A DNA stretch of 64,000 bases from Dichomitus squalens LYAD-421 SS1 (Eukaryota > Basidiomycota > Agaricomycetes > Polyporales > Polyporaceae): positions 389,976 through 453,975 of the forward strand of contig NW_006766884.1 in NCBI RefSeq assembly GCF_000275845.1, read 5' to 3'. Of the stretch, positions 1 to 11,824 are shown in pieces. Position 1 is the first letter of the stretch; each line of letters begins with the position of its first letter. Below the pieces are notes generated by a model, which was not told the DNA's origin, did not search any database, and saw nothing but the letters and a program-made list of their open reading frames with translations. The position numbers and the translations under genes were made by a program.

Positions 1-711
1 AGAATGGCAATTGGACTCGAGACTCACTGAACACGATGAAGATGACTAAGTAACAAGAATAGCACGGCAGATATGCGTGTAAGTGATCAAGAAGGAGTAT
101 AATCAACGCACGATAACTCACCCATCCAGATCGCGATGTGCACCTTTTGCGTCCAGTACTGGATGACAACTCCCGCGGCATTGATGTTGTTCGGGGTGAC
201 AATGAGGTACCTTCAGTTCCCTCGATCAGACCAACGCCTCGCATAGAACGTCGCAGGCAACCCACTTCAAGACGTAGTTCCAGCCAAGCGCAAAGCCGAA
301 CGCGGGGTCGACGAACCGAGTCGCGTACCCGGGAAAGCCCTTCTTGTGGGGCAGGTACGCGGCCATCTCTCCGAGCGCCACCATGACAAGGTAGCAAACA
401 AGTCCGACGAAACTATATCCCAGGAAGATACCGAGTGGCCCTCCGCGCACGAGTGCAGTTCCCGATCCGATAATTAGACCCGTTCCGATAGCACCTCCAA
501 GCTATACTGCCCTCCTTCGGTATGCGTGATGCTGTTCCTGGAGGGAATGGGGACGTACCGCGATCATGGAGATTTGCCGCGCAGACAGGTCTCTGTGCAG
601 ACTCTTCTTCTCGTCGGGGTCAACGAGCACCTCGTTGGTGTAGTAGCCATCATTGGCCACGTCGTCCGAGGAGCCATAGCGACTCGAGTTCTGCTTCTCA
701 AAGTCGGCCAT
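1..711 (-). CDS. Amino-acid permease, N-terminal part (runs off the left edge)
   Basis: Predicted plasma-membrane amino-acid/proton symporter of the fungal YAT type (APC superfamily). Translation starts at 711 with a hydrophilic N-tail (MADFEKQNSS...) holding the usual segment DLSARQISMIALGGAIGTGL that leads into membrane helix 1. A second hydrophobic stretch (IFLGYSFVGLVCYLVMVALG) is followed by EMAAYLPHKKGF, the family's typical loop after helix 2, and by FGFALGWNYVLK. I read three introns: one after ISMIA, one after NYVLK, one after VHIAIWM. The last exon reaches the first base of the window, so at least two thirds of the protein is missing. Substrate specificity cannot be told from this part. 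The neighbour to its right lies on the same strand with 757 bp between. Confidence 0.85.
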
Positions 712-1468
712 CCTTTTCGTGCGCGCCGTTACCTACTACACTTCGCGTAGGGGGCAGAAAGAGGGCGAACGGAGTTCTGGCGGGAGCGGAGACGGCGCGG
801 TCGCCGGCGCAAGGGAGACGAGAACTTCTTAGCGCAGAAGCGGCTTCGGAAGGGAAGAGGACGGCGGCAGTACACTGAGCATGACAAAATACTTATAGAC
901 GTCGCAGCGCGCGTGAACAGTGGGACAACTGTCCCGTCCATCAAACACGCAAGTATCTCGCCAAGCTTCGCCACCACTGCCCCGCATTCCCCTGCCAAGG
1001 AACCCCCCGATAGGCTCCAAACCCAGACCCGGTGCCAGTAGATTATACTTATCACCGCGCTTACATATGTGTTCCCCACCTTCATCGATCGACGCTTCCC
1101 TACAATCTCCCTCCAGTCTGCAGGTCACGCCGTCCTTGACGGCAGTATAATGACGGTTCGTGACCAATTCCGATGGCAGAAGCTGCGGCTGGTGTGCAGG
1201 GTTGTCGAAGCCATGTTGCTCGCGAGGACTGCACACCGTGCGATGCAGGCGCCTACTTGGACATCCGATAGTGACCCTGGTAGAGGCCGATCTGGGACTG
1301 AACCCAACGACGATAGAGGCCTCGAGGAACAAACAGAACACTATTCCATTGCGAGGACACAGGAGGGAGCTCAACAAACAAATAATGAATGGAGGACAGG
1401 TACATGTGTATATGTGCAGCGAGACATTGACAATCTTACACCAGCGAATACTATGAGCCTGGATGTTA
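712..1468. other. Intergenic: permease 5' region and isomerase 3' region
   Basis: Lies between the permease start and the stop of the isomerase gene, both on the minus strand. It should hold the permease promoter and the isomerase terminator. A long minus-strand open frame crosses it without family resemblance or codon character, and I regard it as chance. Confidence 0.5.
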
Positions 1469-2790
1469 TCACAGCTTGTGCTTGATCTCCTTCCTCGCGA
1501 TCTTTGCAAACCGCTCCAAGGGTATGCCTGTCTCGAACCGATCAGCCTGGGCGTAGCTCTCCCGAAGGTTGACCGTGTCAAGACTGTGTTGGTCGTTGAA
1601 GCCAGCCTTGATGACGCTCTTGACGCCAAGAACAGCCGAGGGATCCAAGCCATCCAGTTCGGACAGGACATGCTTGCGCACTGCGGCTTGGAAAGCAGGT
1701 ACAGGTTGTTCGGGGAAAATTTTGCTGCCAGAGATTGGCGCGGCGTCAGTACTTTGTTGGCAGATAAGCCCGGGTCCTTACTTGATGAAGCCGCACTCAA
1801 GCAGCTCTTGCGCCTCCTTCTTCTTGCCAAATATCAATACCTCGTTCGCTTTAGCAGCACCCACTATGCAACATCGATAAGTGACACGGCCGCCAAGCAA
1901 CGGTATGAACACATACTGCGGTTACGGAACGTTACGCTAGAACCTGCTTCCGCGACAATACCTATAACCGAATCGATTGATGACGTGGTTGCTCGGTCGG
2001 CGACATTCGGAAAGGAGACTTGCCTAGGAATGTGAAGGGTACCGACAGCCATGCGCCGGGCAACGCGTAGATAAAGTCGAAGTGTCCGAGGAAAGCTGAT
2101 TAGCCCGCCGCGCCTGTGAGTTTGAACCTCATATCAGATACTACGTAATATCACAGACCTGCTGCGATGCCTGCGTGATTGATGTCAGCTAATTCAGCTG
2201 CTATGGCTATTCGAGACAAGCGGTACCAACCCATGACAGGCCCATTCAGAGCCGCAACTAAAATCTTACTATGGGTGTAAAGCTATAGGATGTTAGCGTA
2301 GTCATAGGCCCCCCAAGAAGTCCTGGACATACTGCACGGCTGACGTCGGTGTTCACCACCGCGATACTGTCCGTGAAGAAGTCACGAGCAGTATGGATCT
2401 TCGATGGGTCCACGGTCCTCTTCACGCTAGTTCCTCTGCATAGCACGAGCACGTGAGGATGGCACGCATTGGTTACATCCAACGACGTCAGCAATGCTCA
2501 CGCTGAGAACCAAGTTCCGTTCGCTGTCCGCGTGGACACCATGAGCGTGGGTCTATGGACTGGTGCTGCAACCTACCTTGCCAAATAGTTGCAATTACAT
2601 CTGTGCGTTTGTCAATCGCCCGGAGTGCTTCTGCGAATGCATGGTAATCTATCCGATATAAAAGTCAGATCGGCTTCGGATTACTACAAGCTGAGTACGA
2701 ACCTTCTCTTTCGATCGCATTGAGTGACTTCGGTCTGTCAAATGTAATCGTGGCAATGCCTTGGGAGACCTCAACGATGACTTTCGACAT
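1469..2790 (-). CDS. Peroxisomal enoyl-CoA isomerase/hydratase (Eci1-like crotonase)
   Basis: Crotonase-fold enzyme of unsaturated fatty-acid beta-oxidation, most like fungal delta3,delta2-enoyl-CoA isomerase. The N-terminus reads MSKVIVEVSQGIATITFDRP, the usual crotonase start. NGTWFSAG is the first oxyanion-hole region. ILVAALNGPVMGIAAAFLGH is the second. IVAEAGSS carries the glutamate expected as catalytic acid/base. The C-terminal part runs through KANEVLIFGKKKEAQELLEC and KIFPEQPVPAF to KIARKEIKHKL. The last three residues, HKL, fit a PTS1 peroxisomal signal (yeast Eci1 ends in HRL). I read seven or eight exons, one of only 22 nt that encodes the WFSA part. The start at 2790 is the only ATG before the conserved N-terminus. 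Confidence 0.88.
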
Positions 2791-3459
2791 GTTCGGAGGC
2801 TGTATGCAGAGGCAGGATCACTGTAGAGTTGTAGGAGACTTGAGAAGGGGGGTCCTCACGGATGGGTCGAAGCAGGGATCGCCTGGGCAGTGATGGAGTT
2901 CACTTCTGTTCTTATAAGTACCGACAGCCCGTGGTGTATCTCCGTGAACTTCGCGCTTGACTAGCAGTCGGTTATGTGAGCCTGGGCCCGAATCTCCGTG
3001 TATGTTCGAACTCGAAAAAGCTTAGGAGGACAACGGCGCAAGCCTCCGAGAATATATGGTGATGGTGCACATTCTAGCTGGCTCGCTAGTACGGAGGCGC
3101 CACCCCCACACTCGGGGACTAACATCCCCGTGGTCCGGAGGTGTTGATGGCCGCTGTGCCTGATCTTGACATCCGACTCGCTGGGGTACCCCTGACGCAG
3201 CACATCGCCACGGGATCTGCAACTGCTACTCACCTGTTCTCTTGCCCGACTTGTCTATGTACTCACCCAGCCAGTAATCTGAGTGTCTTGCTGTCAGCTG
3301 GTTTCACCCATACGAGAGGGTCTTGCAGAGCGTTTTCGCGGCTAGCCTTAGTCGCACTGATTATCTAGCGCGATATCCACGCCTTCGGCTGGCATCCACA
3401 TACCGCGCCCGGGAATCAAGACATCGTGTCGTGACTTACCACACGTTGCTCTAGCTACT
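2791..3459. other. Divergent intergenic region
   Basis: Sits between the starts of the isomerase gene (minus) and the Rab prenyltransferase gene (plus), so it should contain both promoters. No clear TATA box, repeat or further gene was recognised. Confidence 0.45.
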
Positions 3460-4872
3460 ATGGGACCCGCTTTGTATATTCCCTTACATGTCAAGTACAT
3501 TCAGTCTCTTGGCGAGGTAATGCATTCCGGATATTCCTAGACCCAGTCGCAAGACTGACTATCTTGTTTCCCGCAGAACAAGGATGACTTGGTGTATCAC
3601 CTCACCGCGCACCTGCGGATGAACGCTGTTTATTGGGGGCTGACTGCCCTCTTGATCATGAAGCATAAGGATGCCCTAGACCGAGACGAGATGATCGATT
3701 TTGTGATGAGCTGTTGGGACGACGAAGCAGGTTGGGCTCGTTCCCTCGGATGTCGAGAGTCCAGGCGTAGGCACGGAGAACGACGCTGACTACGACTGTT
3801 ACGCACCCAGGCGGCTTCGGAGCGCATCCCGACCATGATGCGCACATCCATTCCACCCTAAGCGCAATCCAAATTCTGGTGATGCAGAATGCCCTCGATC
3901 GTGTGGATGTTCCGCGTGTTGTGAAGTGTGCGTATCTTCTTGCTGCATCGTCTCAGGGTCTGATGTGGCCGTTCACCGACACTGGGGACTGCAGTCATCC
4001 TCTCGCTTCAGCAGGACTCGGGCGTGTTCGCGGGCGACCAGTGGGGGGAGATCGACACGCGTTTCCTGTACATCGCGGTGAACGCGCTCTCGCTGCTCGG
4101 CCATCTGCACGAGCTTGATGTTGAGAAGACCGTGGGCTATATCCGAAGGTGCAGGAATTTCGACGGCGGGTTCGGCGCCCGAGAAGGCGCGGAGAGCCAT
4201 GCTTCGCAAGGTAATATCACCCAATGCCGTTACGTGTTCGTCGTCGCGCTTCAGCTCATACGTGCGGATGCAGTGTTCGTCTGCGTTGCCGCTCTCGCCA
4301 TTCTCGACAGGCTTGAAGAGGTGGACCAGGATATGCTGGGGTGGTGGCTCGCAGAACGTCAACTCCCCAACGGTGGACTGAATGGACGGCCGGAGAAATT
4401 GGAAGACGTGAGCTGAATTGCGTCGTTGTAATCCGGGGACTATCACTGACAAGCCTTCTCCTAGGTCTGCTACAGTTTCTGGGTGCTATCAGCGATGTCT
4501 ATTCTAAACAAGGTTCCGTGGATAAACGCCGAGAAGTTGACGGCGTTCATATTATCTGCTCAGGTGAGCATGCCACGCCCAAATCTTCAGTTACGCCACG
4601 ATATTCACTCCTTTCTAGGATCCTGAACAAGGAGGCATTGCGGACCGGCCCGGAGATCAGCCTGATGTTTTCCACACAATATTCGGTGTAGCAGGTACGT
4701 TACCTACGCGGCTACCAGGACCATGCTCGTATTAAGAGGTTATTTAGGGCTGTCTATTCTTGGTTACCCCGGACTAGATGACCTCGACCCGGTCTATTGT
4801 ATGCCAGCGAGCGTGATCGAATCATTGGGTCTAAGGAAAGGGTGGACTGCGCTCCCGCGAAGACAAGTGTGA
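3460..4872 (+). CDS. BET2: Rab geranylgeranyltransferase (type II) beta subunit
   Basis: Catalytic subunit of the enzyme that adds geranylgeranyl groups to C-terminal cysteines of Rab/Ypt GTPases; acts in the cytosol with an alpha subunit and Rab escort protein. Eight exons (3460-3516, 3577-3730, 3811-3927, 3995-4210, 4274-4407, 4465-4563, 4619-4694, 4748-4872) join in frame to 325 aa, the usual length. Prenyltransferase alpha-alpha repeats are plain: [82 protein letters not shown]. The zinc ligands are present: the Asp and Cys of LEDVCYSF and the His of DVFHTIFG. The start [18 protein letters not shown] matches the family N-terminus. A further 5' exon is not excluded. Confidence 0.95.
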
Positions 4873-5211
4873 TGAGGAGCACAATGTATACGTATACATC
4901 TCTGTATCTCTAGCGAAGGCAAAGAAGCTATCGTTACCTGTAGTACTCGCAGTTGCAGGGAGAGGGCGCGGACCGCATGCACTGACGCTGGCGTTATCTG
5001 GTGGACACGTGGGGAGAGATGGACAGATCTGAGCGATGAGAGAGTCGGGGAGAACCTGGGAGGCAATGGACGCAATTCGCGCATCTAGTACTTACTGTCC
5101 TACTGTGCGGCTTCTGCAGTCTCACCCCGCCTTTCCTCCTACCACCGGCCGTCCCGCCTTGCTGCTATATTGGCGGTGTCATAACGTGCCCTCTCTCGTA
5201 ACCGACCCGTA
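4873..5211. other. Short intergenic region
   Basis: Terminator of the prenyltransferase gene and promoter of the SmgGDS-like gene. A C/T-rich stretch directly before the next ATG (about 5115-5200) is usual for basidiomycete promoters. Nothing else seen. Confidence 0.4.
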
Positions 5212-7932
5212 ATGAGCGCAAGCACAGCCCTCGCTTCGGCCTCTAAGCTCGGCGATCTGCTAGCCCAGCTCCCCCTCAATACCCCAAACCAATGGCCAGA
5301 GATCGAACACACCGCTCAGAGCCTCGCCAACGATCTCCGTAGCAAGGATGGTTCGCTGCCTACTCTCTGCTCTATCCTTGCGTGCTCCATGCCCACCTGC
5401 GCTCTGTAGTTGAACAACAGACCGCGCTCGGACAGACCCTGCTTCCCCAAACCCTTACCTCTCTCCTCAAGAGTACGCTCAACGATTCTCAGGGCTCTGG
5501 GGCGGTCTGCAAGCCAGCTATTTTTGAGCTTCTGCGCGTCGCTGCGAATCTATGTATGGATCATGGTGAGTGGTACTCTCGTGCATGAATGTGATCGTTC
5601 CCGCTGAGGTTCGCGATCCCCCCATCGCACAGACGAGAACAGGGGCTATCTGCTAGAGGCTGGCTTCCCTCAGACAGTTCTCAACCTGCTCGAGAGTTAT
5701 GCAGAGTCTGTACAGCCTGCGCAGCTGGAGCCCTATGGTATCTCTATACCCGATCTCAAGATTGTCAAGACTGCCATAGGATTCCTTCTGAACGCGAGCG
5801 TGGGGTATGGTACGTAATATACTGGTATGCTATACATCAGCTTTACTAAACCCAACAGATCCCGTGAAGGATCGATTGATCTCCTTGGAGGCTGCTCTGA
5901 CCATCTTGAAGCTTTCTGCTCATCTATACCCTGTCGGCTCATGGGCGCGTTCAAACACGTCTCCCGCAGATGCGGCGGACTTTGGGGAAGCATGGACCCT
6001 GCGCAGCACACTAGCATCATGGTCATGGCGGGCGATCGACGAGTTGCGTGGCGACGAGGAAAACCGTATGTTCCTTTCGGGCGATTCAGAGTCGACCGTC
6101 TGAGTAACAGTCACCTCGCCAGAACCGCCCCGGGTCGTGTTCGGGCAGGACGCGCTGCCGCTACTCGTAACCCAACTAAGAGCTTTCATACCACCATACC
6201 CTACACCGCCGCCACGATTCGCGACACCAGCATCCCGGCGAAGCCTCGTGCAAGCAGACTTCGACGTCTACGAGCAAGTTTGTGGTCTCATCGAATCTCT
6301 ATGCATTGACGTAGAAGATGTTCGCCTCTCCCTTGCGCGCGGCCTGACCTTCCCTGACGGAGAGCACGGAGGCGTCGCGTGTCTGTCGGATCTACTGACC
6401 TTCGTCGACAAGGGCGACTACCCGCCGTACTGGACGCCTGAGGAGCGCCCATCAAAGGAGAAAGGGTTCGATCTCGGCAAGGGTGCCATTGTGAAGGCAA
6501 TTGTGGAGGTTGCTGGCGAGGAGAAGAACACGGATACCCTTTGGGATGACTCGGAAGCGGACAAGCCGGGAGGAGAGTTCGTGAGCCGGATGGTGGGATG
6601 GATTCGCGCGCACAAGGGTCTCAAGGAGACCAACAGGGACGACTTGATCATATGCGCTACGCTCAGTCTCGGGAACATTTGTCGGCGAGGTATGCGTGGT
6701 CCGTCCCGTTCATGGCGCCTCTTCGAAGTCAATACAACTCTGAACGTCTCTGACTCTGACTCCAACAGACGCTCATTCGACAGCGATCGTCAAGACACCT
6801 ATTTCTCTGGCGCCCGATCTCGCCAGGTTGCTTGAGCCTGACACCGATATCAAGGTGAAGCATGGCGTTATTGGGCTCCTCAAACACCTGGCACAGTCGC
6901 AAGGCTGCAGGGCTGCCCTCGGCGCGGCCGGAATCATCCAGAGGCTTGGAAGCTCGCAGATCTGGAGCGACAGGGCAGACATGGTCGAGATCATCCAGGT
7001 CGCAGCTATCGGCGTCGCGAAACACATGTGTAGTGGTGATAGTGAGTATCATGGCTTAGCCTTTCCGCTGCCCGTGTGGCCCGTTGATCTCAACTGCTCC
7101 CGGCCTCCTCCCTTACCCCCGGTTCTATCCAGTTGACAACACCTTCTCTCTCGTCCTCCCGGACGAACCCGGGTCTCCACTGAGGCAAATTCTTGACCTC
7201 GTGAAGCGCTCGGACTCCATTGCCGTCAAGAGCGAGGGCACACGCGCACTCGTTAATGCGGTGAAGAGCTTGTGGCAGACCGATCCGAAGACCCTCGACG
7301 AGGGCCGGGCTAAGAAGCGGGAAGCCACCATTGCCGCAATCGTGACGGAGCCGTGTGTATCCGCGCTCGCCGGGCTGATCGGCAGGAGCAAGAGGTATCC
7401 TACCCTCGTCAATGAGGGTACCGTGGCTCTGTCGCTGATCAGCACGCACGCAAATGGAGGTACGTTGATACCTCGGCCCCATGACGCCTAACCGGGACTG
7501 ACTGACGCCCACTTGCTCACGCTTTTGCGTTGTGCACCTGCCGTTCCGCGTCTTGCAGGCACGTTGGTATTGGACTCCATTCTCAATCCCCTACCGTCGG
7601 AAGCAGTACGGACGACGTCCCAGCCGTTATCCGCTGTCTCGGTCACTGAAGGGTCTCCGGTGGTGGGGCCTAGACGTGCTTTGGACATGCTCATTAGCAC
7701 GCTGCGCGAGGGCAGCGCACCCAACGTTCCGCCGGAGGTCCGTTCGAATGTGTGCGCCCTGCTCGGACACTTGGGCCGGAAGGGAGTCGTTGCGGAGAGC
7801 AGGGCGACTGATGTGCAGCAGATGAAGGAGAGCACCCGTGAGCTGCTCGAGGCGCTGGCGAAGGAGGATGGACCTCAGGGCAACCCGAAGGTTGCGGTGG
7901 CTGCGAAGCGTGCCTTGGAGGCCTGGGCATGA
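5212..7932 (+). CDS. Armadillo-repeat SmgGDS/Rap1GDS1-like protein
   Basis: Predicted chaperone/exchange factor for small GTPases with polybasic tails, by similarity to animal Rap1GDS1 (SmgGDS). Eight exons (5212-5350, 5410-5565, 5633-5809, 5859-6065, 6123-6689, 6769-7041, 7133-7459, 7559-7932) sum to 739 aa in frame. Helical armadillo-type repeats are visible: IFELLRVAANLCMDH, VFGQDALPLLVTQL, LIICATLSLGNICRRDAHS, VKHGVIGLLKHLAQSQGCRA, VKSEGTRALVNAVKSLW, TLVNEGTVALSLISTHANGG, RSNVCALLGHLGRKG. LSLGNICR is typical of this family. The first intron (5351-5409) holds an in-frame TAG if read through, and removing it restores the frame. An unspecific ARM-repeat protein is the alternative. Confidence 0.8.
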
Positions 7933-8502
7933 AATGAATTCTTGGATAGACCCAGATTTCTCGGATAACTTGTGCACGTTTATGTGCTTCCGCGTACGTT
8001 GCTCGGTGCTGCGTATTATCTCTGTGGTAGTTGCTCGCTCGTACTCCTTGCTTGTCTCCCGATTGTTTGTAGTGCTATGGCTGCTGTTTGTAGAAGCTCC
8101 GTCTGCTAGACCGCACGTCACATTGTTCTCAACCGCCCTTTGGGCTTCAGGCAGTCCTTACCGCCACAAGGTTTGCATCAGTCAACGACATGTACATATA
8201 TACTTATGTACATCTCGACGTGACCGCACCAATGGGAGACGGGCGCCCGGGACGGGAACCTGTGAGTAACCGGGCAACGATGTCATATTGGCTCGTCGCC
8301 GGGAGCTGTGGTGGCTTCGGACTGAATTCAAGGTACTTAACAGACGTGTGGCACCCAGCGCGCGAACGCTCGAGGTCGGCGACGACGGCCTTGTTGTTAA
8401 TCCACCCACCACTCCCCACGTCTTCCCTGACCGCAGCGGGACCTGGCATGACCTCTGGGCGTTGAATACGTCCCCATTGCCCTATTCAAACTGACGCCTA
8501 GC
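7933..8502. other. Intergenic region, same-strand neighbours
   Basis: Holds the 3' UTR of the SmgGDS-like gene and the promoter of the hydrolase gene. Several short open frames overlap here without family resemblance. No repeat or RNA gene recognised. Confidence 0.4.
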
Positions 8503-10460
8503 ATGGGTGCTCTCTTCAGCTTCCTCTCGGCGGCGTACTATATCCCGAAACTGTACTTCGGCTCAACACCGGCCACTCTGTCTGTGAGGGCCACGGCGAA
8601 CTCCAAGCATGTAGAGAAGGTTGCCCTAAACGATTTCATTCGCCTTCGCGTGCCGTCATTGTACAGGGAATATAGACCGGCGTGGTGGTTGAATAGGTAT
8701 GCTCAACTTCCACGTACAAGTGCCAAGACGCGGTCTAAAGCGCGTTGCAAAATGTGCAGCGGTCATTTGCAAACGGCGTATTGCGTGGTGGGGGACTTCA
8801 CAAAGATAGACAAAGTGGAGTACGATAGGTGAGCGGTTATGCCACGCCTTCGCGCTCGTAACGTATTGTGAACCCTACATGCACAACCGTTGTGGTTCAG
8901 AAAGCTTATTCGGACGTTGGACGGAGGCACCCTGTGAGTCTAATCCGGAACACGAGCGTTCATACGTCCACGAGTTACCAACCGCCATTTGCGTCAGTGG
9001 CCTGGATTTTACCCCACCGGCAGAAGAGCGTACCCTGAAGGACGACACGCCGATCGTCGTCGTCCTGCACGGCCTCACAGGAGGTATGTACCGCCTTACG
9101 CGGATGCTCGGATGTCGGTGCGCAATAGTGCTCACTGCAGGTCACCAGGTTCACATGAGTCGTATGTTCGATCCATCTTGGCCCCAGTATGCACGCCTGT
9201 AGAGCAAGGCGGCCTGGGGTACCGGGGTATCGTCGTTAACTCTCGCGGGTGTGAGTGATCCTCCTACTGCTCCCATTTCACAAGCTTCTTCCCCATATCC
9301 TATTCCATATCCAAATCCATCGTGCTTCTTTCCAGTGCACATTTCCAGGCATTAATGAAAGCATTGCAGGTGCCGGGGTGCCAATCACGAGTCCGCAGCT
9401 ATATTCGGCCCTCCATACCGAAGATATTAGGGTTGCGGTTATGTACATAGCCAAGCAATACCCCAGAGCACCGCTCATAGGCGTCGGCTTCTCGCTCGGG
9501 GCCAACATCCTTACTCGGTATCTCGCGGAGGAGGGCAGTAACAGCCGGCTCGTGGCTGGCTGCGCACTAGGCTGCGTGAGTCCGCCGATCTGGTCCTCTG
9601 CTTTCTCGATCTGACACTCTGCCTCGTGTGTTTGCGTGCCGTGCGCGATCACTCAGCCGTGGGACCTTGTCGCGTCCAGTGACCGGTGCGTCCGCTCTCT
9701 CCTCATGCGTCCCTGACTGCTCCTGCCACCCAGTCGCTCGTGCGTAGTGGCCGATCGTTTGCGGGGGAGTCATGGGACCTCGGAGCTCCAGCAGCCATAC
9801 TGACAATAAGGTTTGCCGTTTAGCCTGGAGAGCCGTCCGTTCCACCGGCTCGTTTATTCCCGTGGGATGGCCCAGAACCTCCAGAAGCTCGTCGCGCGGC
9901 ACAGGGATACACTGGCCAAGTTTCCAGACTCGGCGCTTTGGAAGACAGTCGAGGCAAAACTGCCAAGGAAAGACATGTCATTGATGGAGTTTGACGACGC
10001 CATCACGCGGCTTGCGGGCGGGTCGTCGCCCCCTTTCCCCTTCGCCTCGGCCCGCGACTATTACACCGCCGCGTCGAGCCACAAGGTTCTGGACGACATT
10101 CGGGTCCCTTTTCTGGCCGTGAGCGCGGCTGATGACCCGGTTGCCAGTCATATACCAATTGGGGAGACCGACAATCCGTGGGTCGTGCTTGCGGTCACGA
10201 ACGGAGGCGGACATTTGGGCTGGTTCGAGGCAGGCAAGGCGTTCGGAGCGCTCGAGAGATGGATCCGAAAGCCCGTGGTTGAGTGGCTACGCGCGATCGG
10301 CGAGGACCTGGTTGTGGAACAGGAGCGCGGGAAACCGCTACACGAGGTCGGCGGCTTCTTGAAAGAAGTCGGCAGAGATGACATCGGATGCAAGACAGTC
10401 GAGGGCGGAGGTCATGTCGTCGGCGTGGAGGGTGAGGAGGGTCTTCTTGCCGGACTCTAG
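8503..10460 (+). CDS. YheT/EMB8-type alpha/beta hydrolase (ABHD1/3, Eht1/Eeb1-like)
   Basis: Serine hydrolase of the YheT family, which includes the yeast medium-chain fatty-acid ethyl ester synthases/esterases Eht1 and Eeb1 and animal ABHD1/3. The N-terminal MGALFSFLSAAYYIPKLYFG is a likely membrane anchor. The family's SGHLQTAY motif (8757 onward) and PIVVVLHGLTGG oxyanion region follow. GYRGIVVNSRGCAG leads to the nucleophile elbow GVGFSLGANILTRYL. The acid is in SAADDPVAS and the histidine in GGGHLGWF, so the triad is complete. At least six introns are needed. The one around 9580-9800 is the least certain, and exon joins there should be checked. The long C-terminal tail after the histidine is family-like. 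Confidence 0.87.
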
Positions 10461-10554
10461 AGCTTAGGCACATAGAGAAGGACTATATATCTAGACTACA
10501 CTTACAGCCTCATAGGCGTACATTGCAGATGCTACAGAGAGGTTGTGGCCATCA

Positions 10555-11633
10555 TCAATCGCTATCGCTGAAGGTGACACGGTCTTCCTCGTTCTCCTCT
10601 TCCTCGATCGCATTACGGTCGTATTGACTGATGTCGACCGAGACAGCGTCCTCCTCGGCGAGGCCTTCATCCAGCGTTCCGAGGTTCCTATCGCGTTCGA
10701 ACAGCTGGCGCCCTGCGGAAATAATCGACGGATCGTTTGATTAGACCTTCGTGAGCTTCGGTCAGAGACAGGCAGACCCACCAGTGAAACGTGTTTGAGA
10801 CTTCTTGTACTCTTCCCGCTCTTTCGGTGAGAGACCCTTGAGCTTTTCTTCCTCTTCTCGGGCACGCTTTACCGCCATCTCCTTGTCGAACTTGGCCTTC
10901 CAAGCCTTGAACGACTCGGCGGTGACTGGAGTGCCTCGTGTCTTCGCCTCTTCCGCCTACGGGGAGATCATCAGCCCACGCGTGTCTAGACAAGAGGAAG
11001 TCCGGGATGACGTACCTCGAGCGCGCGTCGTTCTTTCTCCGCTTCCTCTTTTCGTATCCGTTCCAGCCGTTCGCGCTGTAATGCGGATAATCGCTCCCGT
11101 AAGTGCGTGACCAGCGTGAATGTCATGGCCATTCCGAGGTTCTCCTCGCCCTGGATAGCAGCCTACGTGAGAGGGTTCGGTGCACAGCAGGGCGCGAGGA
11201 CATACCACTTTCTGAAGTTCGTCAAGAAGTTGACTGATCTCTGCATCGTCGAGCTCGCCCTGCTGCACCTCCAAAGACAGTTTTGGCAGAGTGTCGGGGT
11301 ACTCGTCTGGGTACTCGACACTGAACGTCAAGGAAACTAGTCCGGCACGATCGTGAATAGGCGCAAGGAGTAGCTACCGGATGGACCACTCACGTTCCTC
11401 GATCCCGTCTACCGGATCATCTGGTTCGACGTCTATTTGTATTTCCCTTTCCGACAATTCTTTGCATGAGTCTCAGCTCGGCATGAACCTGGAAGGGGTG
11501 CGGACGGGACGCACTTGTGAGTTCGGCAGGGTAGATCGATTCGAGGACCTTTTTCGCGAGAATTAGATCATTGACTGTGCGTCCTATCGCGACCTCGTAC
11601 CTCGAACTCTTCCGCAAGCACCTCAGCAGACAT
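10555..11633 (-). CDS. GIR2: RWD-domain protein, Gir2/RWDD1 (DFRP2) type
   Basis: RWD-domain partner of DRG-type GTPases. In yeast, Gir2 binds Rbg2 and Gcn1 on translating ribosomes. Translation begins MSAEVLAEEFEVLESIYPAE, the standard RWD entry. The RWD core continues LSEREIQIDVEP and LTFSVEYPDEYPDTLPKLSL, with the typical YPxxxP, then ELDDAEISQLLDELQKV. The C-terminal half is a charged coiled coil (LRERLSALQRERLERIRKEE, RGTPVTAESFKAWKAKFDKE, PKEREEYKKSQTRFTGRQLF) and ends EEEENEEDRVTFSDSD. GTPVTAESFKAWKAKF is the signature of the RWDD1/Gir2 DFRP domain. Five or so short introns. It converges on the hydrolase gene, the two stops being only 94 bp apart. Confidence 0.92.
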
Positions 11634-11824
11634 CGAGGGATAGAACCAGTGCCTTGCTGCTGGGGACCGTGAACTCGATCGCGGTATCGGAGGACGAGGG
11701 GTAGGATGAAAGGAGTGATGAGGGTGGCCGGGGGACGGCCCGGGAAGCGCCGACGCAACCGCGACCTGCGACCACGGTTTCCGACGGTGACACAGCTGCA
11801 CTCGTTCCGGCCACTCATCCTACC

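Noticed and set aside
829..1830. Minus-strand open frame of 333 codons
   Set aside because: It crosses the 3' exons of the isomerase gene in another frame and has no family resemblance; the isomerase frame is clearly the coding one.
5382..5410. Apparent frameshift in the SmgGDS-like gene
   Set aside because: Explained by a 59-nt intron at 5351-5409 with GT and AG ends that restores the frame.
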